DNA from: Victivallales bacterium
Lineage (GTDB): Bacteria > Verrucomicrobiota > Lentisphaeria > Oligosphaerales > Oligosphaeraceae
Direction of reading: 5' to 3'
Length of the DNA stretch: 7,267 bases
Assembly (NCBI GenBank): GCA_017431185.1
Contig: JAFRLP010000004.1
Location: 1 to 7,267 of the forward strand
Under the pieces are notes generated by a model that was not told the DNA's origin, did no database searches, and saw nothing but the letters and a program-made list of their open reading frames with translations. Position numbers and translations under genes: made by a program. Each line of letters opens with the position of its first letter. Positions within the stretch are counted from its first letter, which is position 1. Below, piece by piece: positions 1 through 7,258 of this stretch.

Positions 1-1
1 G

Positions 2-1015
2 CATTTGGAAAAGAACGTGTCGGATTTCTGCCACGATGTAAAGACCGCTTCAAAACCGTGGACTCATCTGAAGTTCACGGCTGGGAGTGGCGATAATTTC
101 AACTTTGTTGTGGTGGGAGACCGCACGGGACGTCCCACTTACGGTCTGTTGGAGAAGGCCATCGACAAAATCAACCTGTTGGGGCCTGACTTTGTCATCA
201 GCGTAGGCGATTTCATCGAAAGTTTCTGTGTGGAGGATCAGTCAAAGGCATTCATACAGCGGGAGTGGAACAACTTCGAGAAAATCCTCAAACGGTGCGC
301 CCCCCCGTTTTTCCGAGTTCCAGGAAACCACGACATCGCCTCGCCTGACCACAATTGGCCTGGCGTGCATGAGATGATGGAAGGGTTATGGAGAGAACAG
401 TTCGGCTCACCCTACTATGCATTCATACGCAAAGGCATTCTTTTCCTTTGCCTGCACACCATGGAGTGCGAGAACAACGGCATCAGCGATCAGCAGGTCA
501 AGTGGGTCCTCAAAACCCTAAAAGAACACTCTGATGTGAAATGGACTCTGCTGTTCATGCACTGCCCAAATGTCTGGCACACCGACAACTTCCACACAAT
601 CGAGGCGGCTCTCTATTATCGCAACTATTCGGTGTTCGCAGGGGATCTGCACTATTACTGCCGATTCCGCAGAAATGGACGTGACTACTACATGGTGGGC
701 ATGACTGGCGGAAGCACCCCACAGCCTGCGGTGCCCTTGCGAGGACCGATGTTCGGGGAATTCCAACACCTGACCTGGGTCTCTGTACGTGATGGGCTTC
801 CGCATGTCTCGCTGATACCGTTCGAATACATCTACGAACCGAATCTGGTAACCGTCCCAAAACTGACCTTCCTGACCGCCAAATATTTCCGCGCAGACCA
901 GCCATTGTCAAAAAAGGAACTGGCCAAACTGCGAAAGCAGGGACTGCAGGTCGCCAATTCCGAATTCTTCGAGGAAATCACTGACAACAGATTCCTTGAA
1001 GTCAGAGGCGGTTAA
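2..1015 (+). CDS. Calcineurin-like metallophosphoesterase, GDRTG/GDFIE subtype, probably 5'-partial
   Basis: Predicted metal-dependent phosphoesterase; substrate unknown. Counting the TTG at base 5 as residue 1, the family's motifs appear in order: GDRTG (38-42, D39), GDFIE (68-72, D69), GNHD (107-110), a lone histidine in FMHCP (H186) and AGDLH (212-216). Two usual metal ligands differ: the histidine of the first D-x-H motif is T41, and the first histidine of the GHxH motif is D214. From memory, DRTG and GD(L/F)IE motifs are common in a phosphoesterase subgroup of Planctomycetes and Lentisphaerae, so the first change may be a subgroup trait. After the catalytic domain comes a charged tail (about 290-336) of unknown role. 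The frame is open to the left edge, no in-frame ATG occurs before residue 124 (inside the domain), and no ribosome binding site is visible. The true start, and any signal peptide, therefore probably lie outside the window. It converges on the glycosidase operon, so functional linkage is not implied. Confidence 0.88.
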   Translation, partial: HLEKNVSDFCHDVKTASKPWTHLKFTAGSGDNFNFVVVGDRTGRPTYGLLEKAIDKINLLGPDFVISVGDFIESFCVEDQSKAFIQREWNNFEKILKRCAPPFFRVPGNHDIASPDHNWPGVHEMMEGLWREQFGSPYYAFIRKGILFLCLHTMECENNGISDQQVKWVLKTLKEHSDVKWTLLFMHCPNVWHTDNFHTIEAALYYRNYSVFAGDLHYYCRFRRNGRDYYMVGMTGGSTPQPAVPLRGPMFGEFQHLTWVSVRDGLPHVSLIPFEYIYEPNLVTVPKLTFLTAKYFRADQPLSKKELAKLRKQGLQVANSEFFEEITDNRFLEVRGG

Positions 1016-1032
1016 AATTGGGAAATAGCGAA

Positions 1033-1057
1033 CTGAGCCATAGCCGCCCTGGCTCAG
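1033..1057. terminator. Perfect hairpin between convergent genes, possible shared terminator
   Basis: Bases 1033-1040 (CTGAGCCA) and 1050-1057 (TGGCTCAG) form an 8-bp perfect inverted repeat with a 9-base loop. It lies just past the stop of the phosphoesterase, and its right arm contains the stop codon of the leftward glycosidase gene (1054-1056). Position fits a terminator for both converging transcripts. No T-run follows on the plus strand. On the minus strand a loosely T-rich stretch follows (about 1013-1032), without a clean U-tract. Intrinsic termination is thus plausible but unproven; the hairpin might instead only block 3' exonuclease decay. Confidence 0.42.
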
Positions 1058-3426
1058 ATGCCCACCTCGAAGCGGAGGTAGGCGCGGTCAGGTTCCAGGT
1101 CGTTCAGGAACTGGATGATGCGCGTTTGGGAGGTGAATTGGGCCTCAGGCGACAGTTCGGCCTGGCAGAAGATATAGAACGGGTCGTTCTTGTGCGTGGA
1201 GCGGATGGCGAGGCTGTGGCGTCCCCTCCCCAGAATGCGGTTCAGGCAGAGGGGCGGGGTTGACACTCCCGCGAACAGGTTCTGCCTCGGGTCCAATTCG
1301 GGAACAAGGCCCGTGCGGTCAAGCCATCCCAGCCGCCGAAGCGTGCCGTCAGGCAGGCGTTCCAGCAACTCATGCGCATTGTCGTACAGGTCGTTGGTCA
1401 TGGAATCCTCGTATGGAGTCGGCGACAGCGGCGGAATGGAGATGCGCAACCAGGTCTCATGCCATGGCTCTTCGACCAGACGCGTCCGCCGCTGCGTCTC
1501 CACCTCGCGCAGATACTCCTTCCCGCATTCGGAGAGCGCAGGCTCGTCGTGGTTGTATCTCTCCATCAGACGCACGAGTCCGTCCTGCCTGCACGAGAAA
1601 AGAATCCCCGCCACGCCATACGCATTCAACTCGACGCTTGCAGTGTTCTGCGGAAGGAGGCTTGCCTTGCCGTCCTGAAGCAGCGCCCAGTGGAGATTCC
1701 GCAGGTCAAGGCCAAGTCCGCCCCAGTCCACACTGCACTCCACAGCGCGTCTCTCGTTGGCGAAATTGGAGAGGATGAGCATTCCCCAGCCATTCACGCT
1801 GGAACGCATGAGATAGTGCCCCGCATTGACGTCCTTCGGGAAGACTCCCGCGCTGTTGAAGTCATTGGTGACAAGAATGTCGCGCTCCTCCCTGAACAGG
1901 CTCCATAGGTGCCAGAGCGGAACGAAGGCCGTGTCATTGACGCCTGGCACGGAGGGATGCACCAGGGAACTGGTGAGGAACTGCCTGCCCAGCGCACTGT
2001 GCGGATACTGCCCTGTGGCGGCAAGATGCGGCACTATCGCGGGCGAGGCGTATTCGGGGAAGGCTGCGCTCCAAAGTGTGCCCGTGATGACGGTCGCCAT
2101 CGAGAAATAGGCGTGCTCCCGTCTGCCTCGGAGCAGCATGCCGCGTTCGCCTTCGCCTGACACATACCCCGTCATGAAGGGCATGCTCATGCCCGAAAAG
2201 GAGGGGCCCGTATGGGAGAAGAGCAGACCGTCCGGCCCGACCACCTCCCGCAGTGTCCGCATGTGGTGGTAGTGCTCCCTGAAGAGAATGCGTCCCCCGC
2301 AATAGGACTCGTTTGGTTTGGTACCGCGGTTGAAGGGGCCGCCGTAGTCCATGTAAAGCCCGTCGAAGTTGGGTGTGAGCAGACGCGGGAACCAGGAGGC
2401 CTGGCGCATGCAGACGGACTCCTCGTTGCCGCGTATATAGACGGCCAGGCGGATGCCTTTCGTGTGCAGGGCGTCCCGCAGACGCCTGAAAGCCTCCGCA
2501 TCGAAGGGGATGCCGTCATTTTGGGAGTCGGTGCGCCAGTTTTCGTGCATGACGAGAATGTCGCAGCCCGTGTCCGCGATGGCGGCGATGATATCGTCCG
2601 TCGGATAGCGCAGATAGTTGTCGAAATAGTGGTACATCCGCATAGGGGGAAGGTGACGGCAGGCCTGCGCAGGACGGACCACCCAGCCCCACTGGTTCCG
2701 CAGTTGGTTGATGTTGGGCTTCGGGAATGGGCCGTTCTGGAAAGTCCAGGTGAACTCAGGCGAGTGCCCCTGCCAATGGATGGCGGTCTGCGCGTCCTGG
2801 ACTTTTCCCGACAGGGTGGAGTGGCCTTCCACGAAAACTTCCGCATAGAGCGCAGGCGCAAAGTCACGGGTGGCGCTGAAGCCCATCGCGGGCACGATTG
2901 CGCCGGGGAACACCTCGTCCTGCCCGGCGTCCATGAAACGGCGCACAGGGGCGGTGATGAGAGTGCCGTCCACCGTCAAAGGGCGAGGCCTGCAACTCCA
3001 GCGCACATCGTCAAAGTCGCCAAGATTCAGGGAGGATTTCAGTTCCATCCGCACGATTCCGACAGGATTCTCCTCACGCACAAAGAAGAAGGCGTTGGTG
3101 AATGCCGTTCCGTCAGGCAGGAATTCGTGCCTGAGCGTCAGATAGTGGTTGGGGAATGGCGTTCCTTGCGCATCCTGGAAATGGACATTGAGGAAATCCA
3201 CATGGAGTCCGTCCTTGTCCTCGTATGTCTCGAACTGCTCAGGGGTTGCGACGGGGTGGAGCACCCTGCCATCCGCCAATTCCAGTTCCAGCCGCCAGGC
3301 AGGCTGGCCGAAAAGCGTGGTCTTGCGACCGTCCGCCTCGGTCACAGTAACCACCGAGGGTAGTCCGCCATCTTCAGCATTGAAGGTGATGTCCAGTGAG
3401 CCAACAGTTGCGGCAAAAAGTTCCAT
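1054..3426 (-). CDS. Putative cytoplasmic glycoside hydrolase with clan GH-D-like barrel, 790 aa
   Basis: Probable retaining glycosidase; family and sugar not recognised. Residues 1 to about 250 are beta-rich and resemble the galactose-mutarotase-like supersandwich preceding the barrel in GH31, GH36 and GH97 enzymes. The barrel starts near MRMYHYF (262-268). Next come strands at 289-294 (ending in MHENW), 326-332 (RLAVYIR) and 356-361 (GLYMDY), then LLFSHTG (401-407) and YVSGEGER (421-428). D360 falls at the end of the fourth strand, where clan GH-D enzymes carry their nucleophile; E425 or E427 near strand 6 may be the acid/base. Residues about 540-612 look like the usual C-terminal beta-domain, and about 650-790 like an extra jelly-roll module. 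There is no signal peptide or membrane segment, so a cytoplasmic location is inferred. The start is ATG at 3424-3426, with AAGGAG nine or ten bases upstream. Second gene of the leftward operon. Glycosidase-like fold is likely; catalytic residues are inferred. Confidence 0.78.
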   Translation of the reverse strand: MELFAATVGSLDITFNAEDGGLPSVVTVTEADGRKTTLFGQPAWRLELELADGRVLHPVATPEQFETYEDKDGLHVDFLNVHFQDAQGTPFPNHYLTLRHEFLPDGTAFTNAFFFVREENPVGIVRMELKSSLNLGDFDDVRWSCRPRPLTVDGTLITAPVRRFMDAGQDEVFPGAIVPAMGFSATRDFAPALYAEVFVEGHSTLSGKVQDAQTAIHWQGHSPEFTWTFQNGPFPKPNINQLRNQWGWVVRPAQACRHLPPMRMYHYFDNYLRYPTDDIIAAIADTGCDILVMHENWRTDSQNDGIPFDAEAFRRLRDALHTKGIRLAVYIRGNEESVCMRQASWFPRLLTPNFDGLYMDYGGPFNRGTKPNESYCGGRILFREHYHHMRTLREVVGPDGLLFSHTGPSFSGMSMPFMTGYVSGEGERGMLLRGRREHAYFSMATVITGTLWSAAFPEYASPAIVPHLAATGQYPHSALGRQFLTSSLVHPSVPGVNDTAFVPLWHLWSLFREERDILVTNDFNSAGVFPKDVNAGHYLMRSSVNGWGMLILSNFANERRAVECSVDWGGLGLDLRNLHWALLQDGKASLLPQNTASVELNAYGVAGILFSCRQDGLVRLMERYNHDEPALSECGKEYLREVETQRRTRLVEEPWHETWLRISIPPLSPTPYEDSMTNDLYDNAHELLERLPDGTLRRLGWLDRTGLVPELDPRQNLFAGVSTPPLCLNRILGRGRHSLAIRSTHKNDPFYIFCQAELSPEAQFTSQTRIIQFLNDLEPDRAYLRFEVGI

Positions 3427-3435
3427 GAATCGGGT

Positions 3436-3441
3436 CTCCTT
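3436..3441 (-). promoter_or_regulatory. Ribosome binding site of the second operon gene, overlapping the upstream stop
   Basis: Read on the minus strand, bases 3441-3436 give AAGGAG, nine bases before the ATG at 3426. Its first two bases are part of the TAA stop (3442-3440) of the secreted-protein gene. A ribosome terminating on the first gene would sit directly over this site, the usual arrangement for translational coupling. No room exists for a separate promoter or terminator in the 13-base gap. Confidence 0.75.
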
Positions 3442-6400
3442 ATTTATTCTCGAACTTGTCCTGAAGCTTCAAGTGGAATGCGGGTGATGGATGCGCATGG
3501 GCGCCTTGCTTATCCCTGTAGATGACAAATGCGTAGAAATCCGTGTCCGCCAGGAAACCGCTTACCAGCACACCAGATTTGGTCAGGTTCTTGGCCAGGC
3601 GTATGGCATCCGTTCCATCCTGTTTTCGGCTGAGCCAGATATCGTATGCGGACGCATTGGCCATTGTCCTGAAGTGGAAAACGCCCCGCGTGCCATCGTA
3701 GTAGTGATTGGGTTCATCCACCCTGATGATTTCCGAGGCAGGCAAGGTGGCCCCGCGCTCCAGTTCAGCAATGGGGTTGAAATGAACCGCAGCGGTTGGC
3801 GGCATGGGCTTCTGGGGACCTTTCTGGTAGTGGAGGTCTTTCGGGCTTTCATATTCGGCATAGAGAGCACCGAGGCAGACACTTGGGTCAGGCACGGAAA
3901 CAAGTTCATTCACATGCATTGCCTGGTTGCGGCGCTCCACGTGGATGCGCTCTATGGTCAATGGCAAGTCCACCACGCCGTCACCGCCGCAGGAGCCCCA
4001 CCAGGTTGTTCCCATCTCACGGAAATTGTCCCAGTCCAGATGCGAAGGCAATTCAAAGCGGACAAGGCGCTTGCCGTCAAAATTGAAGAAACTGGCATTG
4101 GGGGTGTCATCGCAATTGTAGCTCTTGCGCGTTCCCACGCTAGTCCAGGTTTCGCCCTTGGCATCCTTCAGCACATAGACCACCCTCCCCCAGTCCGAGG
4201 CGGCCGTCACCTCCATGGTCAGGTATTTCGCCTTTCCTGGAATGGCTATGGGCCGGGCTGGCGTGAGCGTTGTGTAGTAAGGCATGACCCCGCGAGACCT
4301 CTCCTGCGCAAGAAGCGTCAGTTTCAATCCAGCAGAGCCTTTCTCCATCGACATTTTGCCGGGGAAGCGGCGAATGGCGGCAGGGGACGAGAGCAGGTAT
4401 TCGTCCTCCGCGACATCAGATTGAGTGGCGAACAGTTCGGACATTTCGCCCAGCCTGACGGCGGTGTCGGCGAGTTTGACGTCCGAATGGTCAGGCTCGC
4501 CCAGTTCCAGTCTGCCGTCACTGCCATAGACATAGATGGGCAGTTGCCCCAGCACCAATTCCTGGATTTGGTTGTCCATGGAGTCGAAGGCCTCGGAGAA
4601 TTTCATCTTGACTGGACGTTTTCCGCGAATGGTCCAGAGCACATGCATCGGCTTGCCTGTTTTGGCATTCCTGTACTCCAGGCAATAGGTGGACAGCGAA
4701 CCCGTCGGAATCCATCTGACGAACTCCACTGGCTGGAGATGCCGTATCATGGTGCCCTGCGCGGCGGGCGTCGGATAGGGAATCAGCGTGATGCGCTGGC
4801 GTCCGCCCCCAGAATAATGCTGTTCGCCCCAGTATGACGAACCTTCGCCTCCGGCCTGGATAATGGAGAATATATGGCGGATGCCATACGCGGAGAGCAG
4901 CAGCGGAATGCGTACCAGGTGCGCCGCGTGCTGGTCAGCGGTCAGCGCCCCCGCCTTGACGCCGCCGACGCAAGGCCCCTCGACAGTCACAATGAGGGGC
5001 GGAGTCCTCTTGTACTGCCACCATTTCTTCTGGAACTGGTAGAGCATGGTGTGGATGCCCCCCGCATGGAACTGCATTTCCGGCAGCCTGTCGAAGAAAC
5101 CGATGTCCAGGCCGAAGCCGTCAATGTATTCGCGGGTTTCGGGGTCCTCCAGGAAGGCGACGGTGAAGAGGCCGTTGCCCCAGGGCATCAGCAGTTTCTG
5201 GTCAGGGAACAGTTTGCGGAACGCCTTGCCGTATTGCAGGATGATGCGCTTGTAATACTGGTATTTCCTCTCCTGGGCGGGCGTCCTGGCGACAGGCGGT
5301 TCGCCGTAGAATTCAGGAAGCGCACCGAGGTTGCCGATGCCGCCCGGCTCCGCGAAGAGATACTGGAACGTCGGCTCGTTGACGGAGGAGGGTCCCAGGC
5401 GGTTCTCGTTCATCACCTTTTCTACGTCCGGCCTGTCCACATCCTTTTCACGCACTCCCATGCGGACAGTCCAGTAGTTCTTCAGGCCAAACTTCCTGAC
5501 CTGGCCGGCAAAGATGTCATTGTCCATCTTCCACGCCTGGTGGGCGTATGAGTCAATGCCCAGCGCGCCAGCCATCTCAATGGATGTCTGAACGGAGACG
5601 CCGTAATGTCCCAGGGCATTGTTTCCAGGAGGCCAGATTCCGAACGATATGCCGGGCGCATCGAACGCCTTGGCCGCCAGACGGCGCTTGCGCAGGATGA
5701 CCATGGCGGAGCCGTATCGGTCCCCATTCACAGTCAGTGTCACCCTGTGCCAGCCGTATTTGCTGACGGGCAGGTCAAACCGGCGGGAATATTCCCCCAT
5801 CCCCCGCACCGTGGCCTCCGCCGTGAAGGAGTGGCGCTCCAGCCCGTCATAACTCTCTGTCTCCAGGGACATTTTCGCCGTGCATTGCCCTTCCTCGTTG
5901 TTCTTCAACTTGACCAGGAAGGCGGGCTGCTGCTCCGTCCACAACCCGCCGAACACCTCTGGCTGGAAATCCACCTCAAGCGGAACGGTTCCCAGAGTGG
6001 CGGCATAGACAGTGACTCCCGAGGGCGTGCCCGCGCCGTGCCAACTGTAGTAGTTGGGGTCGGGATAGGCGCGGAACAGATGCACCTTGCCTGTCAGTTC
6101 CAGTTCGATGACCTCCCTGTCCGCAAATGTCCTGAGCAGAGCCGTGGAAACGGGAATGCGGATGACGTGAAGTTGGCCGTCCGACTCAATTTTTTCCGCA
6201 GGAACGAAGTTTACGGGGAAGCCCGAGCCTGGACGGTAGAACTGCACGGTTAGTTCATTGGTGCGCTCCGCGCTTTTTTCGCAGGATGCCAGAAGATAGA
6301 GGGCATTGAACGGGCGGTTCGGCACGCGGAACTGGATTCGCGTGTGGTTGTGGCTCAGCGCGCCTCCCCAACGCCCGCCGAAGGCTCCAGCCTGGGGTTC

Positions 6401-7243
6401 CTCGTATCCCGTGGAATTGCCTTCCCTGAACCAGGACTGCCCCACGTCCACGCAGTTCAGGCCTTGGGCATTCGGTCGCGCAACCTCAAAGGGGACACCT
6501 TCGATGGAGAAGCGGCCTGGCTGCCTGGACATGGCATTCCCCCTGGCATTGAATCGGCTGGAAATGTCCAGCAGATGAAAACGTTCAGGCACTGTGGACA
6601 GGCGCACCTTCGAGAACTCGGCAAGTTCGACATTCTGGGTGAAGGAGATTTTCAGACGCCTTTCGTAGATATCTTCCGTAACCGCCTGCTCCTGGAGCAG
6701 AATGTGGTCGAGATACCAGCGGATTCGGCCATTCTCAAGTTCAATGCAGACAGGGAAGAACGTCTCGGCCACATTGCGGTGGAACAACGCCTGGAAATGC
6801 GCATTCCAGTCAAGCAGGAACTGGGCGGTGGAGAAGGTCTGCGTGTATCTGCCGTTGGGCGCGTAGTCCGTGTTTTCCCACCAGTATGGCTGCGGGTGCT
6901 GAACAGGGTCTCTGGGGAGGGGACGGCTCTGGGCATCTGCGCCATTGGCGGAGATGTGCTTCCAGGCGATTTCGCCAGCCATCGTGTGGGCCAGCTCCAG
7001 ATGCTCCTGCCCGCGTCCCGTGGCAAGAGTGACCTTTGCGCCCGCCGGCATGCGGATGGGAATGGTGATTAGGGTGCCCGATTCCAGTTTGCCAGGGCAA
7101 AGCACGCTTTGCGGTGCCTTGGCAACATTCCTGAGCACACCATTCTCCACGCTCAATCCTTTCGTTTCGGCTGGGTACTCGTAATTGGCCATGGCTACAG
7201 CGCAAAGCATGGTGACGATGAAGAATCTCCTGATGCATTTCAT
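3440..7243 (-). CDS. Secreted multidomain protein with clan GH-A-like (beta/alpha)8 barrel, 1267 aa
   Basis: Probable extracytoplasmic glycoside hydrolase; family not recognised. Numbering from the ATG at 7243, residues 1-19 form a Sec signal peptide: a basic start (KCIRR), a hydrophobic core, and an AMA site before N20. Domains by pattern: an aromatic N-terminal region (20-215), a beta-sandwich (about 225-420), an Ig-like domain (about 420-520), the barrel (about 530-850), a jelly-roll-like domain (about 965-1105) and a fibronectin-III-like C-terminus (about 1175-1262). Barrel strands run FGIWP, DSYAHQAW, YWTVRMG, YLFAEPGG, LLMPWGNG, GFGLDIGF, LIVTVEGP, RHIFSIIQ. Thus E632 is on strand 4 and E755 on strand 7, the acid/base and nucleophile places of clan GH-A. 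No anchor or sorting signal is visible at the C-terminus. The ATG was preferred over an in-frame TTG at 7249 because AGGAGAGG sits seven bases before it. First gene of the operon. A non-catalytic role is possible. Confidence 0.8.
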   Translation of the reverse strand: MKCIRRFFIVTMLCAVAMANYEYPAETKGLSVENGVLRNVAKAPQSVLCPGKLESGTLITIPIRMPAGAKVTLATGRGQEHLELAHTMAGEIAWKHISANGADAQSRPLPRDPVQHPQPYWWENTDYAPNGRYTQTFSTAQFLLDWNAHFQALFHRNVAETFFPVCIELENGRIRWYLDHILLQEQAVTEDIYERRLKISFTQNVELAEFSKVRLSTVPERFHLLDISSRFNARGNAMSRQPGRFSIEGVPFEVARPNAQGLNCVDVGQSWFREGNSTGYEEPQAGAFGGRWGGALSHNHTRIQFRVPNRPFNALYLLASCEKSAERTNELTVQFYRPGSGFPVNFVPAEKIESDGQLHVIRIPVSTALLRTFADREVIELELTGKVHLFRAYPDPNYYSWHGAGTPSGVTVYAATLGTVPLEVDFQPEVFGGLWTEQQPAFLVKLKNNEEGQCTAKMSLETESYDGLERHSFTAEATVRGMGEYSRRFDLPVSKYGWHRVTLTVNGDRYGSAMVILRKRRLAAKAFDAPGISFGIWPPGNNALGHYGVSVQTSIEMAGALGIDSYAHQAWKMDNDIFAGQVRKFGLKNYWTVRMGVREKDVDRPDVEKVMNENRLGPSSVNEPTFQYLFAEPGGIGNLGALPEFYGEPPVARTPAQERKYQYYKRIILQYGKAFRKLFPDQKLLMPWGNGLFTVAFLEDPETREYIDGFGLDIGFFDRLPEMQFHAGGIHTMLYQFQKKWWQYKRTPPLIVTVEGPCVGGVKAGALTADQHAAHLVRIPLLLSAYGIRHIFSIIQAGGEGSSYWGEQHYSGGGRQRITLIPYPTPAAQGTMIRHLQPVEFVRWIPTGSLSTYCLEYRNAKTGKPMHVLWTIRGKRPVKMKFSEAFDSMDNQIQELVLGQLPIYVYGSDGRLELGEPDHSDVKLADTAVRLGEMSELFATQSDVAEDEYLLSSPAAIRRFPGKMSMEKGSAGLKLTLLAQERSRGVMPYYTTLTPARPIAIPGKAKYLTMEVTAASDWGRVVYVLKDAKGETWTSVGTRKSYNCDDTPNASFFNFDGKRLVRFELPSHLDWDNFREMGTTWWGSCGGDGVVDLPLTIERIHVERRNQAMHVNELVSVPDPSVCLGALYAEYESPKDLHYQKGPQKPMPPTAAVHFNPIAELERGATLPASEIIRVDEPNHYYDGTRGVFHFRTMANASAYDIWLSRKQDGTDAIRLAKNLTKSGVLVSGFLADTDFYAFVIYRDKQGAHAHPSPAFHLKLQDKFENK

Positions 7244-7250
7244 GTTCAAT

Positions 7251-7258
7251 CCTCTCCT
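7251..7258 (-). promoter_or_regulatory. Ribosome binding site that decides the start of the secreted-protein gene
   Basis: On the minus strand, bases 7258-7251 read AGGAGAGG. This is seven bases from the ATG at 7243-7241 but only one base from the TTG at 7249-7247 (four bases if only AGGAG is counted). The ATG is therefore the better start; choosing TTG would add only two residues (Met-Asn) and leave the signal peptide unchanged. The nine bases left to the window edge are too few to judge a promoter. Confidence 0.7.

Noticed and set aside
300..306. Run of seven C bases within the phosphoesterase as a slippage or sequencing-error site
   Set aside because: The reading frame and family motifs are continuous on both sides (GDFIE before, GNHD after), so no frameshift is indicated.
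1016..1053. Small RNA or small gene in the convergent gap
   Set aside because: Only 38 bases, occupied by the hairpin; no start codon with a ribosome binding site and no promoter-like sequence.
2212..3363. Long plus-strand open frame (383 codons) opposite the cytoplasmic glycosidase gene
   Set aside because: It is fully antisense to a gene with clear domain structure, has no domain motifs, and its open length follows from the GC-rich codon pattern of the real gene.
3491..4837. Long plus-strand open frame (448 codons) opposite the secreted-protein gene
   Set aside because: Antisense shadow: its translation is rich in His, Arg, Gly and Val with no recognisable motif or hydrophobic core pattern, while the minus strand encodes a coherent C-terminal beta-domain region.
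7187..7243. Lipoprotein signal (cysteine at residue 14 of the signal peptide)
   Set aside because: The residues before C14 are TML rather than an L-A/S-G/A lipobox, and the cysteine lies inside the hydrophobic core; an ordinary AMA signal peptidase I site follows.
7247..7249. TTG start for the secreted protein, two codons before the ATG
   Set aside because: The Shine-Dalgarno match is too close to the TTG and ideally spaced for the ATG at 7243.
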